From Alteromonas hispanica (GTDB taxonomy: Bacteria > Pseudomonadota > Gammaproteobacteria > Enterobacterales > Alteromonadaceae), in NCBI RefSeq assembly GCF_010500915.1, contig NZ_JAAAWP010000008.1, positions 1-64,000 of the forward strand: a stretch of DNA of 64,000 bases, written 5' to 3'. How positions within the stretch are numbered: position 1 is the first letter of the stretch; each line of letters opens with the position of its first letter. Below, piece after piece: positions 35,966-46,707 of this stretch. A model generated the notes under the pieces. It was given only the letters and a program-made list of their open reading frames with translations. It made no database searches and had not been told where the DNA came from. A program made the translations under genes and the position numbers.

Positions 35966-37371
35966 ACAACGCCCAAACCCGAACCCTGCATCAGAGGGTC
36001 GTGAACAAACCACACTTTGCCGTCATGTAGCTTCACAATAGCGGAAACAAGAGACAGGCCTAATCCATTTCCCTTACTGGTTCTGCTGCCATCGGCGCGA
36101 TAAAAGCGTCTTTCCAAGCTTTCAAGCTCATGCTCTCCCACACCCATACCAGCATCGTTAATTGAAATGACATGGTGGGTTTTGGTAGACGTGAGTTGTA
36201 CCACCACACGACTGCCATCGGGTGAGTATTTTAATGCGTTATCAAGCACGTTAGCCACGGCTTGAAATAGCAAATTCGGATCGGCTGTCATAGAAACTGG
36301 ATTTAGTGCGCTGGTGAGGGTGATCTTTCTGTCTTCAGCTAGAGGGTGATAGAGGTCGACAACATCTTCAACAATGGCGCGAACATCAGTTTCGCAAAAC
36401 CCTTCTTTTTTGTTGGTAGTTTCAAGGCCACTTATTCTCAATAAACTATTAAACATATTAAGCAGATTATCTGCTTCATGTGTAGTTTCTTCCCGTAACT
36501 TTTCGTCGTCGATTTGCTCTAATGTGTTACGCAAGCGCGCGAGTGGCGTCCGCAAATCGTGAGCAATACTGTCGGTAACCGTTTTAATGTTATTTACAGA
36601 GCTTTCAATGGTATCAAGCATGCGATTGAATACGGTAGATAGGCTGCTTAAATCATCCCAGTTGCTGTCTATCTCTAAGCGCTCCTCCAAGCTTCCTGTC
36701 TTGATAATTTTATCGGCAGTTTGAGACATTCGGTTAATACGATTGACCACGTAAACTGCAATGGCAAAGCTTAAAACGCTTAACATAGACAGAAGAACAA
36801 CAATGATCCAGCTAAAGGCTTTTCCAAACCACTGAGCGCTGTATAAATCGTCGATACCTCGTCCCACGGTCAGTGTGTGTTCGCCAAGTCTTACTTCACG
36901 AACCAACGCTTGTCTTAGCGTTTTACGATCTCCACTGTTTGGCAACGTAATAACTATTTCCGCGGTATTAAAATTAGCGCGTTCGTGCCTTTCTAGTACA
37001 AGAGGAATGCCTGCGAGATTTCCAGCAATAAACTGCTCATCTTTGCTCAGCACGATAAAGGAACGAAGGGAGCGCTCTGCCTCAATAGCATCTGCATTGT
37101 TTGCTTGAGAACCGTCGTTAAGGATAGGGTTTTGTGAAAACTGTCCGCTGTCAATTGCTTGCTTTACAGCATCGATCCCCAAAGTTTGATGGACCTGAGA
37201 AAGAGCGGCAATTTTTGCGTTAATTGCCGCGGTAGATTCGGTGATAAAAAGATCGCTACTTGTTAATCGCCAAAAGTAAACAATAAGAACAATTGCAACA
37301 CTGGCCAGCGTAGTGAGCAGCGCGCCAACACGAAAGCTTGAACTTCTCGTGAAGTCCCGTATCGCTATCAT
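35947..37371 (-). CDS. Sensor histidine kinase (HAMP-HisKA-HATPase)
   Basis: An inner-membrane sensor of 474 residues. Helix 1 is at about 15-35, followed by a periplasmic domain of about 145 residues without a recognised ligand motif. Helix 2 is at about 186-210, then HAMP (RINRMSQTADKI). The dimerisation domain has phospho-acceptor H271 in SIAHDLRTPLARL. The ATP-binding domain has the N box (NVLDNALKYS), G1 (DAGMGV) and G2 (GNGLGLSL). It overlaps the response regulator gene by four bases and is translated after it. The signal is unknown. The pair resembles envelope-type OmpR/EnvZ systems, but no target gene is obvious. Confidence 0.93.
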   Translation of the reverse strand: MIAIRDFTRSSSFRVGALLTTLASVAIVLIVYFWRLTSSDLFITESTAAINAKIAALSQVHQTLGIDAVKQAIDSGQFSQNPILNDGSQANNADAIEAERSLRSFIVLSKDEQFIAGNLAGIPLVLERHERANFNTAEIVITLPNSGDRKTLRQALVREVRLGEHTLTVGRGIDDLYSAQWFGKAFSWIIVVLLSMLSVLSFAIAVYVVNRINRMSQTADKIIKTGSLEERLEIDSNWDDLSSLSTVFNRMLDTIESSVNNIKTVTDSIAHDLRTPLARLRNTLEQIDDEKLREETTHEADNLLNMFNSLLRISGLETTNKKEGFCETDVRAIVEDVVDLYHPLAEDRKITLTSALNPVSMTADPNLLFQAVANVLDNALKYSPDGSRVVVQLTSTKTHHVISINDAGMGVGEHELESLERRFYRADGSRTSKGNGLGLSLVSAIVKLHDGKVWFVHDPLMQGSGLGVVLSFKL

Positions 37372-38048
37372 GTAGCGTTATCGGCGATGCGGTAGCCTGT
37401 GCCTCGCACTGTTTCAATTAATGGAACATTAAATGCCTTATCCACTTTTTGACGCAGACGGCTTATATGTACATCAATCACGTTGGTTTGAGGGTCGAAA
37501 TGATAATTCCACACCTGCTCAAGAAGCATACTACGTGTAACTACTTTGCCTTTGTGACGAAGTAAGCACTCTAGCAGTTGAAATTCCTTAGACTGCAACT
37601 CTATTTCTTGGTCGCCACACAGCACTTTGCGATTCACCAAGTCTAGCGTTAAGTCGCCAAGCTTAATGAGCGTTTTATCGTCACCTTCTTTTGCACGGCC
37701 TGCCAAGCCTTCAATTCGCGCCAGTAATTCTTCAAACGCAAATGGTTTGGTTAGGTAGTCGTTAGCACCAGTACGAAGACCGCGTACCTTATCCTCTACC
37801 TGGCTTTTAGCGCTTAGCAATAGAACTGGGGTATGGTTATCTGCTTCTCTTAATTTTTCCAAAACAGTAAACCCGTCATACTCTGGAAGCATCACATCAA
37901 GAATAACAACGTCTAATTCGTTTGAAGTTGCTTCTTTATAGCCAGATGCTCCGTCACCCGCAGTAATACATTCATGACCTTCGCCTAACAGTCCATTTGC
38001 AATGTGCGAGGCAACCTTTGGATCATCTTCTACAAGTAACACTTTCAT
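37368..38048 (-). CDS. OmpR/PhoB-family response regulator
   Basis: A DNA-binding regulator of 226 residues. The receiver domain (1-115) has D8/D9, phospho-acceptor D51 (VVILDVMLPEYDG), and K in TKPFAFEELLAR. The winged-helix domain (about 128-222) has LQSKEFQLLECLLRHKGKVV and DVHISRLRQKVDKAF with the C-terminal TVRGTGYRI hairpin. It is the first gene of the two-gene operon with the sensor kinase downstream, overlapping by ATGA. Its target genes are not known. Confidence 0.95.
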   Translation of the reverse strand: MKVLLVEDDPKVASHIANGLLGEGHECITAGDGASGYKEATSNELDVVILDVMLPEYDGFTVLEKLREADNHTPVLLLSAKSQVEDKVRGLRTGANDYLTKPFAFEELLARIEGLAGRAKEGDDKTLIKLGDLTLDLVNRKVLCGDQEIELQSKEFQLLECLLRHKGKVVTRSMLLEQVWNYHFDPQTNVIDVHISRLRQKVDKAFNVPLIETVRGTGYRIADNAT

Positions 38049-38184
38049 GATTACACTTCTACTTTTATGTTGAAACGTGGAGTAAGACCGCTATTGGCTT
38101 ACGGTTTCTTTTACGTGTCAGGAGATAAAAAGCGATCACTTTTACACAACTGAGGCATTATTTCTGCTACAAGTTTTGTCAGTG

Positions 38185-39915
38185 TTAACTGCGCTTGAAA
38201 CGCTTGCTTTCTCCGTAAGGCGTAAAGTGCTGAACATCGCCACGCTGGCACTTAAGCTGAACGTTATGCCAGTACTCCGGCGTCATTAAGTCACCATGCA
38301 GCGACTTTAGAATATCTTTAAGTTTTCGTTTGCCAACAATGAAGTGTTCGAACTGCTCTGGAAATACATCGGTGGGACCAACGGAGAGTGTGTCGATTGC
38401 GTAGGGATCGTCAGATTTTGGAAGCGCGCGAAAATGTCGTTCGTTCATAAGGCAAATTTCGTCGTAGTCGTAAAAAATAACCCGCCCATGTCGTGTGATT
38501 CCGAAGTTTTTGTGCAGCATATCGCCTGGGAATATATTCGCCATGGCTATCTGTTTAATGCACATGCCGAGCTCATCTAGCGCGTTTGTTATTTTTTCTT
38601 CATCCGTTTCCTGTTGTAGATATAAATTCAGCGGCGTCATTTTGCGCTCAATATACATGTGTTTAATGACTAACTCTGTTTCAGTAAACTCGAGACTTGA
38701 CGCGCAAGTTGCCTGCAGCTCTTCAATAAGCTCGGGCGAGAGGCGGTCTAAAGGAAACCGGAAATTAACGTATTCATGCGTGTCTGCCATTCTGCCGATA
38801 CGATCTGACATTTTCACTAGCTTGTAGCATTCTTTAACGTGGTCTCGGGTTATTTTTTTACTCTCTGGAAACTCGTCTTTTATGATTTTAAAAACTACCC
38901 CGTAAGAGGGAAGGTGAAATACCATCATTACCAGGCCGCGAATGCCAGGCGCTGCTTCAAACTGATCGTCAGAAGTATCAAGATGTGCAAGAAAGTTACG
39001 ATAGAAAACCGTTTTGCCATGCTTGTAATGACCCATGGCCATGTAAAGTTCGAAGTGTTTTTTGTTAGGCAACAGCTCCTGTAAAAATGCCGCGACTTCA
39101 GCCGGGTTTTGCGTGTCGGCCATAAAGTAGCTTCTCGCAAAGCCAAAAATAACGCTTAAATCTTTTCTATCGGTAAGCAGCGCATCGACAAACATGTTGG
39201 GTTCATTGTATCGACGCATAGCAATAACAAAAGGAAGGGTTTCATCTGGCATACAAATACGGCCAATCAGGTAGGCCGCTTTTCCTCTGAAGAAAGTAGG
39301 CTTTAATATTTCTACCGCTTGCACGCTAGCAAGCTGAGCTGCTGTCAGTCTTGCCCTTAGAGCGTCTTCCAAATTTTTTAAGTCTCGTTCGTAATCTTCA
39401 AAGGGTATGTTGTATCGATAAAGAGAGAAAATGGACTCGTACATCTCTCTTACCGTAGTGGTGGTATCAAAACTATTAATCACTTTATGTCTGTCTTGGC
39501 CGGGCAGATAGCAACGGCTTGGCTGTACAAACATCATGTCGTTGTCTATTTTTCGGTGCTTAAATATTCGCCCGATAACTGAGTTGAAGAATGTTTCGGC
39601 AAGTTCAAACTGTGGGTGGCCTTCTAACTGCATTGCAAAGACTTTTTTGAGTTCGCGCCAGAATCCATCGTCTTTTTTGTGCACAGAGGTTAAATGATAA
39701 ATTTCCGCCACTGCGTCAGATAAGCTCTGTTCGTAAATTGTGATGCGTTCTCTTGATGCTTGTTGGGTTTCCTTCCAATCACCTTTTTCAAAACGCTGTT
39801 GTGCACCACGAGTTATTCGTGTGAACCACCTGTAACTTTTGTCAAAATGAGATAACACCAAATAGGCCGCTTTTTTGGCTAGTGACGTTTCCTGTACAGA
39901 CATGGTGCTTTGCAT
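38185..39915 (-). CDS. aceK: Isocitrate dehydrogenase kinase/phosphatase AceK
   Basis: A bifunctional enzyme that phosphorylates and dephosphorylates isocitrate dehydrogenase to divert isocitrate into the glyoxylate shunt. The 576 residues match the E. coli length (578). The regulatory N-terminal half is helical. The kinase-like C-terminal half shows GLVMMVFHLPSYGVVFKIIKD (cited as GLVMMVFHLPSYGVVFKIIK), with the ATP-binding lysine in FKIIKDEF, and the metal site in HKNFGITRHGRVIFYDYDE. In enterics aceK ends the aceBAK operon; here no aceA or aceB is adjacent. A second in-frame ATG four codons in is also possible. Confidence 0.95.
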   Translation of the reverse strand: MQSTMSVQETSLAKKAAYLVLSHFDKSYRWFTRITRGAQQRFEKGDWKETQQASRERITIYEQSLSDAVAEIYHLTSVHKKDDGFWRELKKVFAMQLEGHPQFELAETFFNSVIGRIFKHRKIDNDMMFVQPSRCYLPGQDRHKVINSFDTTTTVREMYESIFSLYRYNIPFEDYERDLKNLEDALRARLTAAQLASVQAVEILKPTFFRGKAAYLIGRICMPDETLPFVIAMRRYNEPNMFVDALLTDRKDLSVIFGFARSYFMADTQNPAEVAAFLQELLPNKKHFELYMAMGHYKHGKTVFYRNFLAHLDTSDDQFEAAPGIRGLVMMVFHLPSYGVVFKIIKDEFPESKKITRDHVKECYKLVKMSDRIGRMADTHEYVNFRFPLDRLSPELIEELQATCASSLEFTETELVIKHMYIERKMTPLNLYLQQETDEEKITNALDELGMCIKQIAMANIFPGDMLHKNFGITRHGRVIFYDYDEICLMNERHFRALPKSDDPYAIDTLSVGPTDVFPEQFEHFIVGKRKLKDILKSLHGDLMTPEYWHNVQLKCQRGDVQHFTPYGESKRFKRS

Positions 39916-40115
39916 TGGAAGGTTCCTTTGTGCAGGTTCTAAGCATAATTCTACATTTTAGTTAACATCCTATGTTTATCACAAAAACAATACGTAGGCA
40001 TGGCTAGACGCAGATTTTTTGCGCTAAGTTACCAATAATTAGCGACTTATTTTGTTTTATTATACTTTAGTTTAAGGTAGCTTGTGGTTATGGAAATCAG
40101 CAGTAATGGGCCCCG

Positions 40116-40514
40116 ATGAGTTTTAATGTATTAATTTGTGACGATTCCGCGCTGGCGCGGAAAATGATGACACAAAGCCTTCCTGCTGGTTTTACAAATA
40201 ATACCTTTGAGGTTACTAACGGGGTTGACGCCTTAGAAGTTCTTGCACATCACCCTATAGACCTGATGTTGTTAGACCTTACTATGCCGGTACTGGGCGG
40301 ATTGAGCGTATTAAGTGAGATAAAACGAAGGGGATTAGAAACCTTTGTCATTGTTGTTTCAGGAAATATTCAGCCAATTAGTCACAGAAAAGTTGCTTCA
40401 TTGGGAGCACTAGACTTTGTTCCCAAGCCCCTTGAAAGTAAACGGTTACACGAGGTGTTGAAAAAGTTTGGCTTTTTGGAACCTCAAAAAGAAGCTGATG
40501 CCCTGGCGATGTAG
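40116..40514 (+). CDS. Stand-alone receiver protein (CheY-like)
   Basis: A single receiver domain of 132 residues with no output domain. Acidic pocket D9/D10, phospho-acceptor D54 (LMLLDLTMPVLGG), S82 (VVVSGN) and K104 (PKPLESKRL) are all present, so it should be phosphorylatable. The tail after about 118 is short and polar. It has no chemotaxis neighbour and is divergent from aceK, with 200 AT-rich bases between. It may signal through protein-protein contact; the kinase is unknown. Confidence 0.9.
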   Translation: MSFNVLICDDSALARKMMTQSLPAGFTNNTFEVTNGVDALEVLAHHPIDLMLLDLTMPVLGGLSVLSEIKRRGLETFVIVVSGNIQPISHRKVASLGALDFVPKPLESKRLHEVLKKFGFLEPQKEADALAM

Positions 40515-40559
40515 TGGCCGAGGGCATCAAAATTTTACTGTAGTCTTTCACCTCACCAT

Positions 40560-41585
40560 CTAAGTGGGCGCATGATCAAACCAGTGGCGAGTTTTGTTAG
40601 CAAACCAAACCAGGGAAAGCATGACAGGCACCTCCACTAGAACGCCCACTACCGTTGCTAATGCTGCGCCACTGTGCAAACCAAATAGCGATATCGCCAC
40701 GGCCACGGCCAACTCAAAAAAGTTAGATGTGCCAATCATACAGGCTGGAGCCGCAATATTATGGGGCAGCTTTATTTTCTTCGCGGCAACGTAAGCAATA
40801 GCAAAAATACCATAGGTTTGTATGAGCAGCGGCACCGCTATTAGCACTATATCTTGAGGTTGCGCGAGTATAGTGTTGGCTTGTAATCCAAATAAAATAA
40901 CAATGGTGAGCAAAAGCCCACCAATTGAAAAAGGCTTAAAGCTCTCTACTAATTTTTTGACCGCATCAGAGCCCTTTTTCTCAATACGTTTACGAGTAAC
41001 GAAACCTGCAATTAGCGGGAACACCACATATAGCGCCACAGACAGAAGCAGCGTGTCCCACGGTACAGTAATATCTGTAACACCAAGAAGAAGTGCCGTT
41101 AGTGGTGCGAATGCCACAACCATAATGAGGTCGTTAATCGACACTTGTACAAGGGTGTAGTTAGCGTCGCCTTTGGTAAGATGGCTCCATACAAACACCA
41201 TTGCAGTGCAGGGTGCAACACCGAGTAAAATCATGCCCGCAATGTATTCAGTGGCGGTTTGGGGGTCTACCATGTCAGCAAAAATAACTTTAAAAAATAG
41301 CCAGCCCAACAGAGCCATGGTAAACGGTTTTATTAACCAGTTGATCACTAAGGTAAGCACCAAACCTTTGGGCTTTTTACCTACATCCTTAATTGAGCTG
41401 AAGTCAATCTGTACCATCATTGGATAAATCATTAACCAAATTAATACTGCAACTACTAAATTAACGTGGGCATATTCTAGTGCTGCAATAGACTCAAAAA
41501 GTTGCGGTGCGGCATAGCCAATACCTACGCCAATAGCTATACACAGCCCTACCCATACGGAAAGATATCGTTCAAAGAAGCCCAT
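40560..41585 (-). CDS. acr3: Arsenite efflux permease ACR3
   Basis: An inner-membrane arsenite exporter of 341 residues with ten predicted helices. It belongs to the ACR3 (BASS-related) family, not the ArsB family. The essential cysteine is C126 in [12 protein letters not shown], and the second conserved region is [18 protein letters not shown] with its glutamate. It is the last gene of arsR-arsC-arsH-acr3 and removes the As(III) made by ArsC. It converges on the receiver gene with 45 bases between. Confidence 0.95.
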   Translation of the reverse strand: MGFFERYLSVWVGLCIAIGVGIGYAAPQLFESIAALEYAHVNLVVAVLIWLMIYPMMVQIDFSSIKDVGKKPKGLVLTLVINWLIKPFTMALLGWLFFKVIFADMVDPQTATEYIAGMILLGVAPCTAMVFVWSHLTKGDANYTLVQVSINDLIMVVAFAPLTALLLGVTDITVPWDTLLLSVALYVVFPLIAGFVTRKRIEKKGSDAVKKLVESFKPFSIGGLLLTIVILFGLQANTILAQPQDIVLIAVPLLIQTYGIFAIAYVAAKKIKLPHNIAAPACMIGTSNFFELAVAVAISLFGLHSGAALATVVGVLVEVPVMLSLVWFANKTRHWFDHAPT

Positions 41586-41635
41586 TTTTTGTACCTGTTA
41601 TCGTTGTTTTGCTAGAGATAAATGATAAATACTGT

Positions 41636-42364
41636 CTATTTTTGATTAACACGTTTGCTTACCTCTTCAGCACTTTCAACTCGCTCTGAATAACGGTCGA
41701 CTAAAAATGCGCTGTTGTCTCTTGTGAGTAGCGTAAATTTCACCAACTCTTCCACAACATCTACAATGCGGTTGTAATATGCGGAGGGTTTCATACGACC
41801 GTCTTCCTCAAATTCAAGGAAAGCCTTGGCAACGGAAGACTGATTGGGAATAGTCACCATGCGCATCCAACGGCCCAAGATTCGCATTTGGTTTACCGCA
41901 TTAAAAGACTGTGAGCCGCCACTGACTTGCATAACTGCTAAGGTTTTACCTTGGGTCGGTCGAATGCCACCCATGTTGAGAGGAACCCAGTCAATGATGC
42001 TTTTCATAATGCCCGTTATGCTTCCATGACGTTCTGGAGAACACCAGATTTGACCTTCAGACCAAATCATAAGGTCGCGCAATTCTTTCACTTTCGGGTG
42101 GTCGGCATCTTCAGTATCAGGCTGCGGAAGCCCTTTGGGGTCGTACACTTTCGCTTCGGCGCCAAAATATTCTAAAAGTCTGGCCGCCTCTTCTATCACT
42201 AAACGGCTGTAAGAGCGTTCACGCAGCGAACCATAAAGCAAAAGAATGCGCGGTTTGTGTGAGGAAAATGAGGGCGAAAAGTCTTCCGCTACTGGCTTGT
42301 GCATTTTATCTTTTTGAATATTTGCAGAGGGCAAGGTTTCATCTTGTAAAGCTGCTTTTGTCAT
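41636..42364 (-). CDS. arsH: Organoarsenical/flavin reductase ArsH
   Basis: An NADPH-dependent FMN reductase of 242 residues that oxidises trivalent methylated and aromatic arsenicals and responds to oxidative stress. The flavodoxin-like FMN loop is [13 protein letters not shown] (about 37-49). The ArsH-specific stretch is [22 protein letters not shown] (cited as [18 protein letters not shown]), followed by [20 protein letters not shown] 37-residue polar N-terminal extension precedes the domain. Its ATG overlaps the arsC stop (TAATG). It extends the operon beyond inorganic arsenic. Confidence 0.95.
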   Translation of the reverse strand: MTKAALQDETLPSANIQKDKMHKPVAEDFSPSFSSHKPRILLLYGSLRERSYSRLVIEEAARLLEYFGAEAKVYDPKGLPQPDTEDADHPKVKELRDLMIWSEGQIWCSPERHGSITGIMKSIIDWVPLNMGGIRPTQGKTLAVMQVSGGSQSFNAVNQMRILGRWMRMVTIPNQSSVAKAFLEFEEDGRMKPSAYYNRIVDVVEELVKFTLLTRDNSAFLVDRYSERVESAEEVSKRVNQK

Positions 42365-42831
42365 TAGCTTGCCCCCAATGAAAGCAGTTCGTTTTTAAGT
42401 TGCTCTTGGGATAGGTTTTTCTCAGAGATCGCAGTTAAAGCCGAAACTCGCTGTTCAATAAGCTCAATGGTGTGATAAAACGCTTCGGCTTTATCTTGCT
42501 CGCTGCCCTCTAACTTAGATGGATCTTCTAATCCCCAGTGTACTTTTAATGATTTGCTAAAATAGAGTGGGCAGCTTTCTCCCGCTGCAGAGTCGCACAC
42601 GGTAATAACTAGATCGGGCTCGAAATCTTCAAATTCATCCCAAGACTGACTCTTTAGCCCCTCTACGTTATACCCTTTTTGCGCTAAGTATTTCAGTGAA
42701 AGGGGGTGTACCTCGCCAACGGGCTGACTTCCCGCACTTCTCGCCTGCAATTTACCTGAAGAAGTATTTGAGATAGCTTCGCAAAGAATGCTTCGGCAAC
42801 GGTTATGTGTGCAAATATAAAGAACTTTCAT
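42364..42831 (-). CDS. arsC: Arsenate reductase ArsC, low-molecular-weight phosphatase type
   Basis: Reduces arsenate to arsenite. The 155-residue protein has the P-loop C7-THNRC-R13-S of LMW-PTPase-like ArsC and the redox cysteines C79 and C87 ([12 protein letters not shown]), as in the thioredoxin-coupled Staphylococcus enzyme. In the glutaredoxin type the fold is unrelated, so that class is excluded. The last 25 residues extend beyond the usual length. It lies 75 bases after arsR and overlaps arsH by one base. Confidence 0.93.
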   Translation of the reverse strand: MKVLYICTHNRCRSILCEAISNTSSGKLQARSAGSQPVGEVHPLSLKYLAQKGYNVEGLKSQSWDEFEDFEPDLVITVCDSAAGESCPLYFSKSLKVHWGLEDPSKLEGSEQDKAEAFYHTIELIEQRVSALTAISEKNLSQEQLKNELLSLGAS

Positions 42832-42906
42832 TGTAATCCTTTTTACCTAGTGAGTAGAGAGCTCATGCAGCACGCAATGGGCCGCAATGGTATTAAAAAC
42901 ACTGCT

Positions 42907-43242
42907 TCAACAAATAGACTGGCAGCAGCTCAGCTTTGATTTTGCTTCGCTTATATAATTAGGGTTTTCTTTTGCCGTCGAGGCAATCACTTCAAGTGCC
43001 CATGCTGGTAATGCTGGGTTAATTTTGTAATAGACCCACTTTCCTCTGCGCTCATCGACGACGAGTTCACACCTGCGCAAATCCGCAAGGTGTCTAGATA
43101 TCTTTGGCTGACTTAACTGCAAAGCTTCGGTTAAGTCGCATACGCAAAGCTCGTCTGCAAAACTTAGTAAAAGAAGTGTTTTTAGCCGAGTATCTTCAGA
43201 CAGGCACTTAAAAAAACTCAGAGGAGACATAGCACAATTCAT
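42907..43242 (-). CDS. arsR: ArsR-family arsenic-responsive repressor
   Basis: A winged-helix repressor of 111 residues (or 107 from the ATG at 43230). The As(III)-binding motif ELCVCDL has C33 and C35 in the alpha-3 helix. The recognition helix is LSQPKISRHLADLRRCELV and the wing DERRGKWVYYKIN. An extra cysteine cluster CCQSIC lies at the C terminus and might add a metal site. It heads the operon and probably acts on the CATATG-type dyads at 43263-43338. Neither start has a strong ribosome-binding site. Confidence 0.93.
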   Translation of the reverse strand: MNCAMSPLSFFKCLSEDTRLKTLLLLSFADELCVCDLTEALQLSQPKISRHLADLRRCELVVDERRGKWVYYKINPALPAWALEVIASTAKENPNYISEAKSKLSCCQSIC

Positions 43243-43262
43243 TTAGCAGTCACCGTTATATT

Positions 43263-43338
43263 ACATATATGAAATATCGTATGTGTTAATGGTATACGGA
43301 AAACCATATGTGTCAAATCATATCTGAAATTTCATATG
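43263..43338. promoter_or_regulatory. Putative ArsR operator region
   Basis: Directly upstream of arsR lie three imperfect dyads: ACATA...TATGT at 43263-43284, GTATACGGAAAACCATATG at about 43292-43310, and CATATCTGAAATTTCATATG at 43319-43338 with the perfect centre TGAAATTTCA. ArsR dimers bind such AT-rich dyads over the promoter. The promoter hexamers were not assigned. Confidence 0.55.
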
Positions 43339-43450
43339 TTTTATTTTGAAACAGCTACTAATCTGAAAAAAGCAACACAGCCTGGGTATATATTAAAAAG
43401 TAAGAGAAGAGAAATAGGTGTGATAAAAGAGGTATTAGCTAACGCCAAAT

Positions 43451-43491
43451 AAATAAAAGAAGCTTGAGCAACGCACTCAAGCCTCTTTTTT
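43451..43491. terminator. Terminator after the phosphatase-like gene
   Basis: Arms GAAGCTTGAG and CTCAAGCCTC with one mismatch and a seven-base loop. It has A-rich sequence on the left (a T tail for the minus strand) and six T on the right, so it can act in both directions. Confidence 0.8.
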
Positions 43492-43507
43492 CAAATGCTA
43501 AATGGCT

Positions 43508-44170
43508 CTAGCTTGAAGGCTCAGGAATGTATGCATCGAAAGACATAGCCACTTGTGTGTCGTTTATGGCGTTATAGTGGGCAATTACATTATCCATAAA
43601 CTGATACCAGGTTGGGTTTGGCTGCCAAATTGATAATAAATCTTTTTTCGCGATAGCTTCATCTTCGCCAAGCACATTCACTCGATATAAGTAGGTAAAA
43701 GATGCGCCGCGCCAGTTAAGCTTGCAATGAGTGAGAACTTTATCTGATTTTTGGTCAACGCCCTGCATAAAAGCTGCATAGTTTAAAAAGTCTGCAAGCT
43801 CAGGCTTTTCCCAATCAACCGGCACATTGAAATATGTTAGTCCTATTTCTGAAGCACTTACAATTTCTTGAGAGCGATCGCCAGGGATAAGGTCTACTAC
43901 GTGAGAGACCCCCTGATTTTTCAACAGAGACAAATGTGTTTTTGCAGGCAAACCCGATGAGTACATAAAGTCGTTATTGGTTTGGAGGTTGGTAAGAGAG
44001 GCTAGGCTATCTATCTTTTGAGCGCTTAGCTTTTGCTCGTTTGAGGCTTCTTTCCCTTGCTCTTGAGAGACTGCGATAGCAGAAAAGGTAACGACAAATA
44101 ATGTGGTTGCCAAAAGAGAAGATTTTAATAAACGTCGTGACGGAGTTTTTCTTAATGCAAATGAATTCAT
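43508..44170 (-). CDS. Exported protein-tyrosine-phosphatase-like protein
   Basis: A secreted or periplasmic protein of 220 residues. The signal peptide has a basic start (RKTPSRRLLKSS) and a hydrophobic core ending near AIAVSQ. The body resembles dual-specificity/DUF442-type phosphatases: HLSLLKNQGVSHVVDLIPG, then TYFNVPVDWEKPEL. The P-loop is HC149-KLNW-R154-G, a CX4R spacing rather than the usual CX5R, as in the TIGR01244-like group. Activity is therefore likely but unproven. It stands alone with its own terminator. Confidence 0.75.
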   Translation of the reverse strand: MNSFALRKTPSRRLLKSSLLATTLFVVTFSAIAVSQEQGKEASNEQKLSAQKIDSLASLTNLQTNNDFMYSSGLPAKTHLSLLKNQGVSHVVDLIPGDRSQEIVSASEIGLTYFNVPVDWEKPELADFLNYAAFMQGVDQKSDKVLTHCKLNWRGASFTYLYRVNVLGEDEAIAKKDLLSIWQPNPTWYQFMDNVIAHYNAINDTQVAMSFDAYIPEPSS

Positions 44171-44259
44171 AGAGCGACCTTAAGGGTTAATACATACGCT
44201 GGTACCCCATTAACACTATCGTATTATAAAGAACTAACAAGTTTTTCTGAGTGCTAAAG

Positions 44260-44294
44260 CAAAACAGCCCGTCACGTTTACTTGGCGGGCTGTC
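44260..44294 (-). terminator. Terminator after frmA
   Basis: Stem ACAGCCCG / CGGGCTGT with a 14-base loop. On the minus strand a short TTTTG tail follows. It lies 64 bases past the frmA stop. Confidence 0.7.
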
Positions 44295-44357
44295 TTACTA
44301 TATTTTTTGCTAGATTGTCTACTTGAAACTAGTTGCGGCTCCTATTGGAGAGCGCCG

Positions 44358-45554
<1,197 letters not shown>

Positions 45555-45598
45555 CTAGTAGAGCAAGTATAGGAGAGGAAGCCACACAGATATATACA

Positions 45599-45611
45599 GA
45601 TTTAGTAAATC
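45599..45611. promoter_or_regulatory. Palindrome in the frmA-lysR divergent promoter region
   Basis: GATTTA-G-TAAATC is a perfect 13-base dyad in the 186-base gap between the divergent genes. It contains the T-N11-A form expected of LysR binding sites. Confidence 0.45.
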
Positions 45612-45701
45612 ACTATTTCCTATTTGTAATAATAAACCTATCATTACTACTTTAGGGCGTATTTTTGCGCATAGGGTGCAGGTGGCGAACGTAGGAGAGA
45701 A

Positions 45702-46580
45702 ATGAAAAATTTAGACGGTATTGTTGAGTTTTGTAGCGTGGCTAGCGTAGGCAACTTTACTGGTGCCGCCAATAGATTGGACACCTCGGTGGCACAGGTG
45801 AGTAGAAAAGTAGCGACCTTAGAAAAGCGTTTAGGGGTGAAGTTGCTTCATCGCACCACGCGTAATGTCTCTCTGACAGAGGCGGGAAAGCTGTACTTTG
45901 AACAAACAAACCCTGCGCTATCTGTGTTAGAAAACGCGCAACTGTCTGTAAGCGCATTACAGCAATCGCCACAAGGACTAATAAAGCTAACCGCTCCTGT
46001 CGCCTTCGGTGAAGCGTTTATCGCGCCTTTGCTCAATCGCTTTCTTGAAACGTATTCTGGCATAAGCATACAGTGCGCATTTTCAAACGATACATTAGAT
46101 ATTGTCGAGCAAGGCTTAGATTTGGCAATACGTATTGGGAAACTGGAGGATTCTTCGCTCATCGCAAAAAAACTGGCTACCCGTCAACTTTATGTGTGTG
46201 GCAGCCGTGAATACCTTCAAAATAATTCAATACCCACGTCACTCGAAGATTTAAAACAGCACAGTTTACTTGTTGGCTCTCAGCCTTACTGGCGCTTTTT
46301 AATCAACAATGATGTTCAAACCGTTAGTGTTAGCGGCAGAGTACGATATAACAGTGGAAACGCCCTAAAGGCTGCGGCAATTAACGGACTAGGACTTACG
46401 CAATTACCTGGTTTTTATGTCAGAGATTCCATTGCACAAGGACAGCTTGTGGAGGTCTTACCAGATTACAAAGACAAGCAAGAGGCCATATGGGCGGTAT
46501 TTCCTTCTAATCGTAATGTGGCACCCAAAATTCGATTACTTGTTGATTTTTTGTCGGAAAACCTGACAGACGACAGATAA
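45702..46580 (+). CDS. LysR-family transcriptional regulator
   Basis: A regulator of 292 residues. The N-terminal helix-turn-helix (VASVGNFTGAANRLDTSVAQ, then VSRKVATLEKRLGVKLLHRTTR) is typical LysR. The C-terminal domain (about 90-290) is the CrgA-like effector-binding fold (GLIKLTAPVAFGEAFIAPLL, DLAIRIG). It is divergent from frmA, so a role in formaldehyde or aldehyde response is likely but inferred only from position. A dyad in the shared promoter region is a candidate site. Confidence 0.9.
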   Translation: MKNLDGIVEFCSVASVGNFTGAANRLDTSVAQVSRKVATLEKRLGVKLLHRTTRNVSLTEAGKLYFEQTNPALSVLENAQLSVSALQQSPQGLIKLTAPVAFGEAFIAPLLNRFLETYSGISIQCAFSNDTLDIVEQGLDLAIRIGKLEDSSLIAKKLATRQLYVCGSREYLQNNSIPTSLEDLKQHSLLVGSQPYWRFLINNDVQTVSVSGRVRYNSGNALKAAAINGLGLTQLPGFYVRDSIAQGQLVEVLPDYKDKQEAIWAVFPSNRNVAPKIRLLVDFLSENLTDDR

Positions 46581-46707
46581 GGCATGGCAAAAATTCATGT
46601 TTTATACCTAAAAAGGAAATGATTTTACTTAAGTGTTGCACAAACTGAAATACAGTGTGGTGAAAACTGCGGTTGACAGATAGACGTCTATACGGCAAAT
46701 TGAAGCC

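Noticed and set aside
46673..46701. TTGACA as the -35 of the thr promoter
   Set aside because: A 17-base spacing puts the -10 at CAAATT, almost on the thrL start codon, so it cannot drive the leader; the real promoter was not assigned.
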